64,000 bases of DNA from Bradyrhizobium sp. DOA9 (GTDB lineage: Bacteria; Pseudomonadota; Alphaproteobacteria; Rhizobiales; Xanthobacteraceae). Location of the stretch: NCBI RefSeq assembly GCF_000617845.2, contig NZ_DF820425.1, forward strand, positions 875,690-939,689, read 5' to 3'. A program made the position numbers and the translations under genes. The notes under the pieces were generated by a model. It was not told the origin of the DNA and made no database searches. It worked only from the letters and a program-made list of their open reading frames with translations. Positions 20,135-30,019 of this stretch are shown in pieces (the stretch's first letter is position 1; every line of letters starts with the position of its first letter).

Positions 20135-20602
20135 CTACCGCGTGGTGATCGAACTACGGAAGGCGAGCGGCGAGGCGATGGTCTTGATCGTCTCGATCCC
20201 CTCGCCGACGCCGCGAATCGTCACGTCGCCGTAGTTCAGAATACGTCCAAGAATGGTCTGGTCGACGTCGACGCTCTCGACCTTGTCCAGCGCCATCTCG
20301 AAGGTGCGGCGCTTGATGAATCCGGTCTTGTGCACGACCCGGAGGTTGGTGACGTCGGTCTCGGTGGTGAAGCGATGGAACCAGCCCTTCACGGTCCAAT
20401 ACAGGGCCGCCAGCGCCGCGACACCAGCGGCGCCGAGGCAAAACAGAACGAGCCAGTCGACGGCCGCCTGGCGCGACAGGATCAGCAGGGCCAGCGCCAC
20501 GATCCAGGCCACGATGGCTGGAAAGTAGAAGATCCAGTGCGCATTGGTCGAATACAGCACCCGCTCGCCCGGCTGCAGGATCTCATCGATGTAACGCGCC
20601 AT
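20135..20602 (-). CDS. Membrane protein with bacterial PH (bPH2/YdbT-like) domain
   Basis: 155 aa. Starts MARYIDEILQPGERVLYSTN, two hydrophobic segments (about 26-46 and 50-70) follow, then a bacterial pleckstrin-like domain with FHRFTTETDVTNLRVVHKTG and the repeat-end DQTILGRILNYGDVTIRG. Family function is poorly known. The ATG has GAGG 6 bases upstream. Upstream neighbour of ubiG in the same direction. Confidence 0.85.
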   Translation of the reverse strand: MARYIDEILQPGERVLYSTNAHWIFYFPAIVAWIVALALLILSRQAAVDWLVLFCLGAAGVAALAALYWTVKGWFHRFTTETDVTNLRVVHKTGFIKRRTFEMALDKVESVDVDQTILGRILNYGDVTIRGVGEGIETIKTIASPLAFRSSITTR

Positions 20603-20683
20603 GACCTCGGTTAACCCACTACCCCGCCCGGCCCCCGCAGGAACCCGCTTGCCCCGGACCCCGGCGCTCTGTATACGCGCGTC

Positions 20684-20718
20684 GGTGACCGCGAGGCACC
20701 CGTCCAGTGCGGGTCACC
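20684..20718 (+). other. Stem-loop in the expected lysC leader
   Basis: GGTGACC (20684-20690) pairs with GGTCACC (20712-20718), and the interior has a further GCAC/GTGC pairing. It ends 34 bases before the aspartate kinase ATG. It could be a leader structure or simply an operator-like repeat. It does not match the lysine riboswitch, which is much larger. Confidence 0.35.
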
Positions 20719-20752
20719 ATACTGATCCTTATGAAGGAATGCACGCGTCGTC

Positions 20753-22009
20753 ATGAGCCGCCTCGTGATGAAATTCGGCGGCACGTCCGTCGCTAATATC
20801 GAACGTATCCGCAACGTCGCACGCCATGTGAAGCGTGAGGTCGATGCCGGCCACGAAGTGGCCGTGGTCGTCTCGGCGATGGCCGGCAAGACCAACGAGC
20901 TGGTGGCCTGGTGCACCGAGGCCTCGCCGATGCACGACGCGCGCGAATATGACGCCGTGGTCGCCTCGGGCGAACAGGTGACGTCCGGGCTGCTTGCCAT
21001 CGTGCTGCAGGGCATGGGCATCCAGGCCCGCTCCTGGCAGGGCTGGCAGATCCCGATCAAGACCAGCGACGCCCATGCCTCGGCCCGGATCGAGGACATC
21101 GACGGCAGCGAGATCATCAAGCGCTTCAGGGAGCGCAAGGAGGTCGCGGTCATCGCCGGCTTCCAGGGCATCAACCCCGAGACGGGTCGCATCACCACGC
21201 TCGGCCGCGGCGGCTCCGACACCTCGGCCGTGGCGATCGCCGCCGCCGTCAAGGCCGACCGCTGCGACATCTACACCGACGTCGACGGCGTCTACACCAC
21301 CGACCCGCGCATCGTGCCGAAGGCCAAGAGGCTCGACAAGATCGCGTTCGAAGACATGCTGGAACTGGCCTCGCAGGGCGCCAAAGTGCTCCAGGTCCGC
21401 TCGGTGGAACTCGGCATGGTCCATAACATGCCGATTTTCGTCCGCTCGAGCTTCGACAAGCCCGAGGATATCGACCCGCATGCCAACCAGCCGCCCGGCA
21501 CGCTGATCTGCGGCGAGGAGGAGATCATGGAAAACCACGTCGTCACCGGTATCGCCTTCTCCAAGGACGAGGCTCAGATCTCGGTGCGCCAGATCGAGGA
21601 CAAGCCCGGCGTTGCGGCCTCGATTTTCGGCCCGCTGGCTGATGCCAACATCAACGTCGATATGATCGTTCAGAACGTGTCCGAGGACGGCAAGACCACC
21701 GACCTCACCTTCACGGTGCCGGCCGCCGACTACACCCGCGCCAAGGATACGATTACCGCCGCCAAGGCCAAGATCGGCTATGCCCGGCTCGATACCGCCA
21801 CCGACGTTGCCAAGATCTCGGTGATCGGCAGCGGCATGCGCAGCCATGCCGGCGTCGCCGCCCAGGCGTTCTCGGCCCTTGCGGGGCGGAACATCAACAT
21901 CCGGGCCATTACAACCTCCGAGATCAAATTCTCGGTCTTGATCGACACCGCCTATACCGAGCTTGCGGTGCGGACCCTGCACACGCTCTACGGTCTCGAT
22001 CAGGCCTGA
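20753..22009 (+). CDS. lysC: Aspartate kinase
   Basis: 418 aa. First step of the aspartate family pathway (lysine, threonine, methionine, diaminopimelate). N-terminal KFGGTSVANIERI (about 5-17) is the kinase signature, with FQGINPETGRITTLGRGGSD near 140-158 and VYTTDPRIVP. Two ACT domains follow in the C-terminal third (VTGIAFSKDEAQISVRQIED and ISVIGSGMRSHAGVAAQ), the site of allosteric feedback. Rightward, followed by a 334-base gap and ptsP. Confidence 0.97.
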   Translation: MSRLVMKFGGTSVANIERIRNVARHVKREVDAGHEVAVVVSAMAGKTNELVAWCTEASPMHDAREYDAVVASGEQVTSGLLAIVLQGMGIQARSWQGWQIPIKTSDAHASARIEDIDGSEIIKRFRERKEVAVIAGFQGINPETGRITTLGRGGSDTSAVAIAAAVKADRCDIYTDVDGVYTTDPRIVPKAKRLDKIAFEDMLELASQGAKVLQVRSVELGMVHNMPIFVRSSFDKPEDIDPHANQPPGTLICGEEEIMENHVVTGIAFSKDEAQISVRQIEDKPGVAASIFGPLADANINVDMIVQNVSEDGKTTDLTFTVPAADYTRAKDTITAAKAKIGYARLDTATDVAKISVIGSGMRSHAGVAAQAFSALAGRNINIRAITTSEIKFSVLIDTAYTELAVRTLHTLYGLDQA

Positions 22010-22343
22010 TGGTCTTTCTGGAATACCGCTTCGCACTGTCCGGAGCATGCCTAGGCTAATTTTCTCTTAGCGGTCGCAGCAAACGCGAAGGTGTACACAC
22101 CTTCGCGCTTGGCAGGCGTTTTGCTTGGCAAAACAAGCCTCAATTCGCTATACGGCGGACAGGGTGGGCTGCCGCAGACTGTGTCCCAGTTCGGGCGGCG
22201 CTGATTCGGTACGAGCGCAAAATCTCCCGTGGATTTTGGGCTTGTGCCTGCGCCGGACAAACAATTTGGTTGTTTTTCTGGAATTTTGGTCCAGCCGCCG
22301 GCCGATACCGCCGGGCCGGGCAGACGGAGGAGATTGACGGTTC
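22010..22343. other. lysC-ptsP intergenic region (334 bases)
   Basis: No supported gene. It contains the strong hairpin listed at 22084-22107, then AT-richer DNA near 22200-22285 with AAACAATTTGGTTGTTTTT at about 22258-22276, and ends with GGAGGAGA about ten bases before the ptsP ATG. Likely the lysC terminator area plus the ptsP promoter. Confidence 0.4.
22084..22107. terminator. Perfect hairpin after lysC
   Basis: CGCGAAGGTGT, loop AC, ACACCTTCGCG: eleven paired bases with a two-base loop, 75 bases after the lysC stop. No T tail follows closely (CTTGGCAGGCGTTTTG), so intrinsic termination would be weak. It could also be a protein site because it is a perfect palindrome. Confidence 0.45.
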
Positions 22344-24611
22344 ATGCGGAGCGCGTCGGGAGGTCCCCGCGTCTTGTTGAGACGGCTCCGCGAGACCATG
22401 GCGGAGCAGGTCTCGGCCCAGGAGCGGCTGGACAAGATCGTGGTGCTGATCGCCGCCAACATGGTGGCCGAGGTGTGCTCGGTCTACGTGCTGCGCATCG
22501 ACAACACGCTCGAGCTCTACGCCACCGAGGGCCTCAACCGCGAGGCGGTGCACCATACCGTGCTCAGTGCCCATGAGGGCCTGGTCGGCCTGGTCGCCAG
22601 CGAGGCGACGCCGCTCAATTTGAGCGACGCGCAGAGCCATCCGGCCTTCTCGTTCCGGCCCGAGACCGGCGAAGAAATCTACCATTCCTTCCTCGGCGTG
22701 CCGATCCTGCGCGCCGGCAACACGCTCGGCGTGCTGGTGGTGCAGAACCGCGCCAAGCGCAATTATGTCGAGGAGGAGCTCGAGGCGCTGCAGACGACCG
22801 CGATGGTGCTGGCCGAGCTGATCGCCTCGGGCGAGCTCTCGGCATTGGCTCAGCCGGGCCAGGAGCCGGCGGCGCGCCATTCGGCGCAGAAGGTCGGCGC
22901 CATCCTGTCGGAGGGCATCGCGCTCGGCCATGTCGTGCTGCACGAGCCCCGCGTCGTCATCAAGGACTACATCGCCGAAGATCTGCCGAAGGAAATCAAG
23001 CGGCTCGATACCGCGCTCGCGAAGCTGCGTGCCGATCTCGACCGCATGCTGGAGCGCGGCGACGTCGCCGAAGGCGGCGAGCATCGCGAGGTGCTGGAAG
23101 CCTATCGCATGTTCGCCAACGACCAGGGCTGGTCGCACAAGCTGCACGAGGCGGTCGCGACCGGCCTCACTGCGGAAGCCGCGGTCGAGCGCGTGCAGTC
23201 GGACACCCGCGCGCGCATGCTGCGCTCGACCGACCCTTATTTGCGCGACCGGCTGCACGACCTGGAAGACCTCGGCTACCGCCTGATGCGGCAGCTGGTC
23301 GGCCAGGATCATGCGCCCTCCCGCGAGCAGCTGCCCGACAACGCCATCGTGATCGCCCGCGCGATGGGCCCGGCGGCGCTGCTCGACTACGACCGCAAGC
23401 GGCTGCGCGGGATCGTGCTGGAGGAAGGCACCGCCAACTCGCACGTCTCGATCGTGGCGCGGGCGCTGGGCATTCCTGCGGTCGGCGAGGTGCCGAACGC
23501 GCCCGGCATCGCCGATCCCGGCGATGCCATCATCGTCGACGGCACCTCGGGCTCGATCTATGTGCGCCCGTCGCAGGAGATCGAGGCCGCCTTCGCCGAG
23601 CGGGTGCGCTTCCGTGCCCGCCGCCAGGCGCAGTACCTCGCGCTGCGCGACCGGCCCTGCGTCACCAGGGACGGACAGAAGATCGAGCTGATGATCAACG
23701 CAGGTCTTGCCATCGACCTGCCGCATATCGAGGACACCGGCAGCGCCGGCATCGGCCTGTTCCGGACCGAGCTGCAATTCATGGTCGGTCAGAGCCTGCC
23801 GCGCACCAGCGACCAGCTCGCGCTCTATCGCACCGTGCTCGATGCCGCCGGACCCAAGCCCGTCACCTTCCGCACGCTCGATATCGGCGGCGACAAGGCG
23901 CTACCCTATATGGAAGCGGTGATCGAGGAAAACCCCGCGCTCGGCTGGCGCGCGATCCGGCTCGGGCTCGACCGTCCCGGCCTGTTGCGCGGCCAGATCC
24001 GCGCGCTGCTGCGCGCCGGCGGCGGCCGCGCGCTGCGCATCATGTTCCCGATGATCTCGGAGGTCGCCGAGTTCGACTCGGCCAAGGCGCTGGTCGAGCG
24101 CGAGCTGACTTATCTGCGCCAGCACGGCCACACGCTGCCCGAGCGAATCGACATCGGCACCATGGTCGAGGTGCCGGCCCTGCTTTACCAGCTCGACGAG
24201 CTGCTGAAGAAGGTCGATTTCATCTCGGTCGGCTCCAACGATCTCTTCCAGTTCCTGTTCGCGGTCGATCGCGGCAATGCCAAGGTGTCCGAGCGCTTCG
24301 ACACCATGTCGGCGCCGATCCTGCGCGCGCTGCGCGACATCGCACGCAAAGCGCACGCGGCGCAGAAGTCGCTCTCGCTCTGCGGCGAAATGGCCTCGAA
24401 GCCACTCGGCGCGCTGGCGCTGATCGCGCTGGGCTACCGCTCGCTTTCGCTCTCGGCGACCGCGCTCGGCCCGGTCAAGGCGATGGTGCTCGACCTCGAC
24501 GCCAAGAAGGCCGAAGCGATGCTGGGCCCTCTGCTGGATGCGCCCGCGGGCAGCGTCTCGATCCGGCAGAAGCTGACGGAATTTGCCGAGGCCGAGGGCC
24601 TTGCGTTGTAG
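22344..24611 (+). CDS. ptsP: Phosphoenolpyruvate-protein phosphotransferase PtsP (enzyme I-Ntr)
   Basis: 755 aa. An N-terminal GAF domain (about 20-165) is fused to enzyme I: the phosphohistidine domain with [20 protein letters not shown] near 370 and the PEP-binding barrel with [25 protein letters not shown] and [10 protein letters not shown], then the catalytic Cys in [11 protein letters not shown]. It passes phosphate to NPr and then EIIA-Ntr, a regulatory chain that tunes nitrogen, potassium and carbon storage. The GAF domain is expected to sense glutamine/2-oxoglutarate. GGAGGAGA precedes the ATG. Confidence 0.96.
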   Translation: MRSASGGPRVLLRRLRETMAEQVSAQERLDKIVVLIAANMVAEVCSVYVLRIDNTLELYATEGLNREAVHHTVLSAHEGLVGLVASEATPLNLSDAQSHPAFSFRPETGEEIYHSFLGVPILRAGNTLGVLVVQNRAKRNYVEEELEALQTTAMVLAELIASGELSALAQPGQEPAARHSAQKVGAILSEGIALGHVVLHEPRVVIKDYIAEDLPKEIKRLDTALAKLRADLDRMLERGDVAEGGEHREVLEAYRMFANDQGWSHKLHEAVATGLTAEAAVERVQSDTRARMLRSTDPYLRDRLHDLEDLGYRLMRQLVGQDHAPSREQLPDNAIVIARAMGPAALLDYDRKRLRGIVLEEGTANSHVSIVARALGIPAVGEVPNAPGIADPGDAIIVDGTSGSIYVRPSQEIEAAFAERVRFRARRQAQYLALRDRPCVTRDGQKIELMINAGLAIDLPHIEDTGSAGIGLFRTELQFMVGQSLPRTSDQLALYRTVLDAAGPKPVTFRTLDIGGDKALPYMEAVIEENPALGWRAIRLGLDRPGLLRGQIRALLRAGGGRALRIMFPMISEVAEFDSAKALVERELTYLRQHGHTLPERIDIGTMVEVPALLYQLDELLKKVDFISVGSNDLFQFLFAVDRGNAKVSERFDTMSAPILRALRDIARKAHAAQKSLSLCGEMASKPLGALALIALGYRSLSLSATALGPVKAMVLDLDAKKAEAMLGPLLDAPAGSVSIRQKLTEFAEAEGLAL

Positions 24612-24670
24612 CGGGCCTGTCGTCCGCTTTCCGCCGCCCTCGCCTTCTTCCGCCCTTTGAGACTGAACCG

Positions 24671-25756
24671 ATGTCGTCACTTCCCGAAGCCAAACTGGAC
24701 GTGCTCCTTGCACATCATGCCTCTCTCGAGGCGGAATCGCTTGGACAGCTCGCCTCCGAGCGTTACGTGCAGATCACGCGCGAGCTCGCCGAGCTCACGC
24801 CGCTGATCGAGGCGGTGAAGGCCTATCGCTCCGCCGTCAAGGAGCTCGCCGACACCGAGGCGCTGATCGCCGATCCCGCCACCGATGCCGAGATGCGCGG
24901 CATGGCGGAAGCCGAACGCGACGAGCTCGCGCCGAAGATCGATGAGCTGGTCCAGAAGATCCGCGTCGCGCTCCTGCCCAAGGACGCCATGGACGATCGC
25001 AACGTCATGCTGGAAATCCGCGCCGGCACCGGCGGCGACGAGGCTTCGCTGTTTGCCGGCGACCTGTTCCGAATGTACGAGCGCTTCGCGAACCTGCAGG
25101 GCTGGAAGGTCGAGGTGATCTCCGCGAGCGAAGGCACCGTCGGCGGCTACAAGGAAATCATCGCCGAGATCCAGGGCCGCGGCGCGTTCTCCAAGCTGAA
25201 ATTCGAATCCGGCGTGCACCGCGTGCAGCGCGTGCCCGACACCGAGACGCAGGGACGCATCCACACCTCCGCCGCGACGGTCGCCGTGCTGCCCGAGGTC
25301 GAGGACGTCGACGTCGACATCAAGAACGACGACCTGCGCATCGAGACCATGCGCGCAGGGGGCGCCGGTGGCCAGCACGTCAACAAGACCGAATCGGCGA
25401 TCCGCATCACCCACATCCCGACCGGCATCGTGGTGATGATGCAGGACAGCCGCTCGCAGCACAAGAACCGCGCCTCCGCCATGAACATCCTGCGCTCGCG
25501 CATCTACGACGCCGAGCGGCAACGCGTCGAGGCGGCGCGCTCGGCCGAGCGCAAGGAGAAGGTCGGCTCCGGCGACCGCTCCGAGCGCATCCGCACCTAC
25601 AATTTTCCGCAAGGGCGCGTCACCGACCATCGCATCAACCTCACGCTCTACAAGCTGCCCCAGGTGATCGCGGGTGAAGCGCTCGGTGAATTGATCGACG
25701 CACTGACGACGGAGTACCAGGCCGCACAGCTCGCTGCGCAAGGCGCGGCGGCCTGA
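24671..25756 (+). CDS. prfA: Peptide chain release factor 1
   Basis: 361 aa class I release factor for UAA/UAG. The catalytic GGQ is in [19 protein letters not shown] near residue 235, and the codon-recognition region contains a P-x-T-like anticodon segment in the middle domain ([19 protein letters not shown]). Follows ptsP by 59 bases. The next gene, prmC, methylates the Gln of the GGQ motif, and starts 3 bases after this stop. Confidence 0.98.
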   Translation: MSSLPEAKLDVLLAHHASLEAESLGQLASERYVQITRELAELTPLIEAVKAYRSAVKELADTEALIADPATDAEMRGMAEAERDELAPKIDELVQKIRVALLPKDAMDDRNVMLEIRAGTGGDEASLFAGDLFRMYERFANLQGWKVEVISASEGTVGGYKEIIAEIQGRGAFSKLKFESGVHRVQRVPDTETQGRIHTSAATVAVLPEVEDVDVDIKNDDLRIETMRAGGAGGQHVNKTESAIRITHIPTGIVVMMQDSRSQHKNRASAMNILRSRIYDAERQRVEAARSAERKEKVGSGDRSERIRTYNFPQGRVTDHRINLTLYKLPQVIAGEALGELIDALTTEYQAAQLAAQGAAA

Positions 25757-25759
25757 GAC

Positions 25760-26641
25760 GTGAGCACCCCCTTCACCGGGCAATCCATCGAGAGCGCGCG
25801 GCGCGCGCTGGCCGCGCAGCTGAGATCGGCAGGGCTCGACGAAGCCGAACTCGACGCACGCATCCTGATCGGCGCAGCACTCGGCCTCGACCTCACCGGC
25901 CTGATCGCGCAGGCGGCCCGTCCCCTCACTGCGGCTGAAGCATCGAGGCTCGCGCAACATGCACAGCGCCGCATCGCCGGCGAGCCGGTGGCGCGCATTC
26001 TCGGGACGCGCGAATTCTGGGGCCTGCCGTTCCGCCTGTCGGAAGCAACCCTGGTGCCGCGCCCCGATACCGAGACCGTGGTCGAGCTCGCGCTCGAAAT
26101 TCTTCGCGAGCGGAAGGCCTCTCGCCCGCCGCGCATCGCCGACATCGGCACCGGCTCCGGCGCGATCCTGCTCGCGCTGCTGCACGAAATCCCGGATGCG
26201 TTCGGCGTCGGCACCGATCTCAGCCAGAACGCGCTCGGGACTGCCAGGGGCAATGCCGCCGCGCTGGGCCTCGCCGACCGCGCCGCCTTCGTCGCCTGCT
26301 CCTACGCCGCGGCGCTCCGTGGCCCGTTCGACCTCATCGTCTCGAATCCGCCCTATATTCCCTCGGCTGAAATTCCGAGATTGAGCGTCGAGGTGCGCGA
26401 GCACGACCCGCATTTGGCGCTCGACGGCGGCAACGACGGATATGATGCCTACCGCGCCCTGATCCCGCAGGCGAGCGAGCGCCTCGCCCCTGGCGGCGCC
26501 CTGGTCGTCGAGGCCGGACGGGGCCAGGCCCAGAATATTGAAACCTTGATGAGGGCCGCCGCGTTGTCGCTGGACAGGCCACCCAAGGCCGACCTGGCGG
26601 GCATTTCGCGGGCCGTTTCGGCTCGAAAAATGCCCCCATAA
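25760..26641 (+). CDS. prmC: Peptide chain release factor N5-glutamine methyltransferase
   Basis: 293 aa. GTG start 3 bases after the prfA stop, so coupled. The catalytic NPPYIPSAEI near residue 193 and SAM motif IADIGTGSGAILLALLHEIP near 130 are typical for PrmC, which methylates the GGQ glutamine of RF1 and RF2. The helical N-terminal domain (about 1-85) that grips the release factor is present. Substrate gene and enzyme are adjacent, the common bacterial order. Confidence 0.97.
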   Translation: MSTPFTGQSIESARRALAAQLRSAGLDEAELDARILIGAALGLDLTGLIAQAARPLTAAEASRLAQHAQRRIAGEPVARILGTREFWGLPFRLSEATLVPRPDTETVVELALEILRERKASRPPRIADIGTGSGAILLALLHEIPDAFGVGTDLSQNALGTARGNAAALGLADRAAFVACSYAAALRGPFDLIVSNPPYIPSAEIPRLSVEVREHDPHLALDGGNDGYDAYRALIPQASERLAPGGALVVEAGRGQAQNIETLMRAAALSLDRPPKADLAGISRAVSARKMPP

Positions 26642-27105
26642 AAGCCGGATTGGCCCGCAAAAAGCTCTTGGAATATCCCGTGGGAACGACTACGTTCCGG
26701 TCAACACATCGGTGCCGGCCCCGTAGACTTACGGGCGAAAGCCGGGCTCTCGGGCGAGAGCTTTACTGATTTGAAGGTTCCAAGCCGCAGGTCCTTTGAG
26801 CGCGATGGCCAGTGGAGCTGCGCTGCTCTCTCCGACCGCAACGTGAACGAAAGCCTGATATTGCGCTTGAAGACTTACGCAAGAAAGCTGGGCTTGTTTC
26901 GGCAGGCGAAATGAATGGGTTCGCTGGCAATGGATGCTGGCGGGTGGGGAACGCGTCTTTGTTGAACGCGACGGTCGACGAACATCGGCAGGGTCGGATC
27001 CGCTCTTGCGTGCGGTGCGCGCGAGACATGTGAACCGCTGTCACCAGGTCACTCCTAGCAATCAGTAAAGCGTGCAACCTTTAGGGCTGGAATTAAAGGC
27101 AGGAC
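26642..27105. other. 464-base gene-poor interval before the DUF4167 gene
   Basis: It contains a hairpin after prmC (26746-26761) and, from about 26780 to 27060, AT-richer DNA with no convincing reading frame. One 73-codon frame at 26812-27033 has no family I recognise and no ribosome site. It may hold the long leader or promoter of the DUF4167 gene, a small RNA, or a decayed gene. Confidence 0.35.
26746..26764 (+). terminator. Candidate terminator after prmC
   Basis: GCTCTCG, loop GG, CGAGAGC, followed by TTTACTGATTTG. The stem is seven pairs and the T run is short. It would end the ptsP-prfA-prmC transcript 100 bases after the prmC stop. Confidence 0.45.
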
Positions 27106-27873
27106 ATGAGAAACGGTCAAAACAAGCAGCGGATGCGCAACCGCAACAACAATAACAACAACAACCGGCGCGGCCAGAACCCGATGACCCGGGTCTACGA
27201 GTCCAACGGACCCGACATCAAGATTCGCGGTACCGCTTCGCACATCGCCGAAAAATATCTCCAGCTTGCGCGTGATGCGCGCTCCTCCGGCGATCCCGTT
27301 GCAGCCGAGAACTATTATCAGCACGCCGAGCATTATTTCCGCCTGATCGCGGCGGCCCAGGAGCAGTTCCGCCAGAATCAGCAGCCGCGCGGCGACGAGC
27401 CCATCGCCAGCAGCGACGACGGCGAGGACGACGGCGAGAATTTCTCGGCCTTCGGCCAGGAGCCCGGCTTCGTCCCGCAGCCCCAGTCGCAGCCCTTCAT
27501 GCGCGACCGTGACGGCCAGCGCGATCATCACCAGCGTGATCACCAGCCGCGCGACAACCAGCCGCCCTATCAGCGCGAGAACCAGCAGCCGCGCGAGCAC
27601 CGCGAACGCGATCACCGTCCGCAGCCGCAATATCAGCCGCAGCCACAACCCGCCAACCAGCCGCAACCGGTCATCGCCGATGCTGGCGGCGTCGACCGCC
27701 TGCCCTCCTTCATCACCGGCGCGCAGCCGCAGGTGAACGGCAGTCAGGGCGGCTTCGAGGGTGGCGGTGGCGGCGAGCGCTATCCGCGCCGGCGGCGCCG
27801 GCCGCATGGCCCGCGCCCGGAGCGTGAGGCCGCTCCAGTCGCTTCCAGCGACGAGGTCGCCCCGGGCGAGTAA
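27106..27873 (+). CDS. DUF4167 domain protein, asparagine/glutamine-rich
   Basis: 255 aa. The N-terminus is a basic Asn tract (residues about 11-20 are nearly all Asn), then the conserved DUF4167 block DIKIRGTASHIAEKYLQLAR (about 38-57) and AENYYQHAEHYFRLI. The rest is low-complexity, rich in Gln, Pro, Arg and Asp, with repeats of the type QPRDNQP, and an Arg-rich tail. RNA or nucleic-acid binding is suggested by the composition but not shown. The family is found in alphaproteobacteria, often next to prmC. Confidence 0.92.
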   Translation: MRNGQNKQRMRNRNNNNNNNRRGQNPMTRVYESNGPDIKIRGTASHIAEKYLQLARDARSSGDPVAAENYYQHAEHYFRLIAAAQEQFRQNQQPRGDEPIASSDDGEDDGENFSAFGQEPGFVPQPQSQPFMRDRDGQRDHHQRDHQPRDNQPPYQRENQQPREHRERDHRPQPQYQPQPQPANQPQPVIADAGGVDRLPSFITGAQPQVNGSQGGFEGGGGGERYPRRRRRPHGPRPEREAAPVASSDEVAPGE

Positions 27874-27895
27874 GCTCTTCTGACTTTCTGACTTG

Positions 27896-27926
27896 ATCGT
27901 CCCGGCCTCGCCGGGACGATTTGTTT
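27896..27926. terminator. Two-way intrinsic terminator
   Basis: ATCGTCCCGGC, loop CTC, GCCGGGACGAT, followed by TTGTTT. Eleven perfect pairs between convergent genes (DUF4167 protein and methyltransferase). The T-rich tail favours termination of the rightward transcript. Confidence 0.75.
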
Positions 27927-28672
27927 CAGCTGCGCGTTACCGTCGTCGAGGACGGCACCAGCACGGGCTTGGCGAGTGAGGGAATCAGCCGCGCCCGCTC
28001 GCGCTTGGCGGGGATCGCGCGGTAGACCTGCTTGGTCGCCTCCACGATGTGGACGCCGGCAAAGGGCAGCGACAGCGCGGCGCCGGCACGCTCCCACATC
28101 TGCGCCGATTTCAGCACCCAGCCGCCGGCGTAAGGCGGCATGAACAGTGCTTCGCCCCAGGCCGTCGGCGTGAACCAGGTCTGGCGGAACAGCTCGGTGA
28201 TCTGCGAGCGCGAATAGGGCCGGCCGTGACCGAACGGCGTGCTGTCGGTGCGGGTCCACACCCCTCGCCGGTTCGGGATCACGGCGATGACGCGCCCCGA
28301 GGGCGACAGCACGCGCCACACCTCGCGCAGCAGCGCGGCCGGATCGTCCGACATCTCCAGCGCGTGCACCAGGAGAATGCGGTCGACCGCGGCCTCGGAA
28401 AGCGGCAATGAGAATTCGTCCACCAGCGAGGCCAGCGCGGGCCGTCCCGTCGGCCATTTCAGGACCCCCTGGGCCGCCGGCATGAAGGCGAGGCAGCGCT
28501 CGGCGTCCTCGCGGAACAAGCCCAGATAGGGTGTGGGATAGCCGATGCCGAGCACGCGCTGGCCGTCGGCGTTAGGCCAGCGCTCCCTGATGCCGCGATT
28601 GATCATTTGCCGCGCCACGATGCCGAGGCGGCGGGAATAGAACTCGCGGAGGTCGACGACGTCGATGGTCAT
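27926..28672 (-). CDS. Class I SAM-dependent methyltransferase
   Basis: 248 aa. The start MTIDVVDLREFYSRRLG is followed by a SAM-binding region around VLGIGYPTPYLGLF (about 40-53), which differs from the usual GxGxG, and the methyltransferase_11-type segment LLVHALEMSDDPAALLREVWRVLSP. The C-terminal part is rich in Arg/Ala. It is divergent from glyoxalase II with 108 bases between starts, a conserved pairing in related genomes. Substrate unknown. Confidence 0.82.
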   Translation of the reverse strand: MTIDVVDLREFYSRRLGIVARQMINRGIRERWPNADGQRVLGIGYPTPYLGLFREDAERCLAFMPAAQGVLKWPTGRPALASLVDEFSLPLSEAAVDRILLVHALEMSDDPAALLREVWRVLSPSGRVIAVIPNRRGVWTRTDSTPFGHGRPYSRSQITELFRQTWFTPTAWGEALFMPPYAGGWVLKSAQMWERAGAALSLPFAGVHIVEATKQVYRAIPAKRERARLIPSLAKPVLVPSSTTVTRS

Positions 28673-28780
28673 GACGGCAATGTAACATGCGCGAGGGCGC
28701 CGCTGCGCGCGGAATATTGCATTGCCTGGGCAACGTTAACGCCATATTTGTCTGGCGGGGCTGAGCGCGATGGAGATGAC

Positions 28781-29548
28781 ATGGCCGCCGAAATTCGTAC
28801 TTTCACCTGTTTAAACGACAATTTCGGTTATCTGATCCACGATGCGGAAACCAAAGCGACGGCCTCGATCGACGCGCCGGAGGCCGGCCCGATCCTCAAG
28901 GCCCTGGAGCGCGAGGGCTGGCAGCTCACCGACATCCTGATCACCCATCATCATGGCGATCATGTCGGCGGAGTTGCCGAGCTCAAGCAGAAATACAATT
29001 GCCGCGTCGTCGCGCCGCACGACAAGACCACCAAGATCGCGAACGTCGACCAGCGCGTCGCCAATGCCGACGTGGTCAGGATCGGCAATCTGCTCGCGCG
29101 TGTCGTCGAGACGCCTGGCCATACGCTCGACCACATCTCCTACGTGTTCGACAATGAGAAGACGGTGTTCGCCGCCGACACGCTGTTCTCGATTGGCTGC
29201 GGCCGCGTGTTCGAGGGCACCTATCCGATGATGTGGGACTCGCTTCTGAAGCTGCGCGCCCTGCCCGACGACTTCAGGCTCTATTGCGGCCATGAATATA
29301 CGGCGTCCAACGTCAAGTTCGCGCTCACCATCGAGCCCGACAACGCGGCGCTTCAGGCGCGCGCGGCGGAGGTGACGAAGCTCCGCGCCGAGAACAAGCC
29401 GACCATTCCCTCCCTGCTCGGCGAGGAGAAGCGCGCCAACGTGTTCCTGCGCGCCGACGAGCCGGCGGTCGCGGCCAGGCTGCACATGAAGGGCGCGGAT
29501 CCCGCGGCGGTGTTCGGCGAGCTGCGCGAGCGCAAGAACAAATCCTGA
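28781..29548 (+). CDS. gloB: Hydroxyacylglutathione hydrolase (glyoxalase II)
   Basis: 255 aa metallo-beta-lactamase fold. The metal site THHHGDHVGG (about 56-65) is intact, with the later His ligands in TPGHTLDHISY and YCGHEYTASN. It hydrolyses S-lactoylglutathione to lactate and glutathione, the second step of methylglyoxal removal. Start is the ATG before AAEIRTF; the open frame extends upstream without similarity. Confidence 0.95.
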   Translation: MAAEIRTFTCLNDNFGYLIHDAETKATASIDAPEAGPILKALEREGWQLTDILITHHHGDHVGGVAELKQKYNCRVVAPHDKTTKIANVDQRVANADVVRIGNLLARVVETPGHTLDHISYVFDNEKTVFAADTLFSIGCGRVFEGTYPMMWDSLLKLRALPDDFRLYCGHEYTASNVKFALTIEPDNAALQARAAEVTKLRAENKPTIPSLLGEEKRANVFLRADEPAVAARLHMKGADPAAVFGELRERKNKS

Positions 29549-29586
29549 AGAACAAGTCCTGAAGAACACATCCCCGACGAGGATCG

Positions 29587-30009
29587 ATGACGACCGCAGC
29601 CGAGATCATCGCGCGCCTCGAACTCCGCCCGCATCCGGAAGGCGGACATTATCGCGAGACGTTTCGCGACCAGAGCACGGACGCCAACGGGCGTTCGCGC
29701 TCGACCCTGATCTACTTCCTGCTCGCGCGCGGCGAGCGTTCGCATTGGCATCGCGTCGACGCGGTCGAGACGTGGCACTATTACGCCGGCAGCCCTTTGA
29801 CGCTGCGCATCGCCCATGACGGCTGCTCGCAGCACGAGGTGCGGCTCGGTGCCGACCTCGTCGGTGGCGAGCGGCCGCAGGCGATCGTGCCTGCACTGGC
29901 CTGGCAGACGGCGGAAACCACGGGCGAGTGGACACTGGTCGGCTGCACCGTGGCGCCCGCTTTCGAGTTCGCGGGCTTCGAGCTCGCGCCGCCCGGCTGG
30001 GAGCCGTAG
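29587..30009 (+). CDS. Cupin domain protein (DUF985 / cupin_5)
   Basis: 140 aa. Begins TTAAEIIARLELRPHPEGGHY, with the cupin_5 pattern HPEGGHYRETFRD, then STLIYFLLARGERSHWHRVD and ETWHYYAGSPL. A beta-barrel metal or ligand site is likely, function unknown. It follows gloB by 38 bases in the same direction and may be cotranscribed. Convergent with a DMT transporter gene, 10 bases between stops. Confidence 0.9.
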   Translation: MTTAAEIIARLELRPHPEGGHYRETFRDQSTDANGRSRSTLIYFLLARGERSHWHRVDAVETWHYYAGSPLTLRIAHDGCSQHEVRLGADLVGGERPQAIVPALAWQTAETTGEWTLVGCTVAPAFEFAGFELAPPGWEP

Positions 30010-30019
30010 CACCACTCAA

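Noticed and set aside
20729..22048. 439-codon frame opposite lysC
   Set aside because: Shadow of a GC-rich coding strand; composition rich in His, Asp, Gly, Val with no domain.
22140..23777. 545-codon frame opposite ptsP
   Set aside because: Same reason; ptsP domains and motifs occupy the plus strand fully.
26812..27033. 73-codon frame between prmC and the DUF4167 gene
   Set aside because: No ribosome site, no family, codon use not clearly coding; kept only as part of the unexplained interval.
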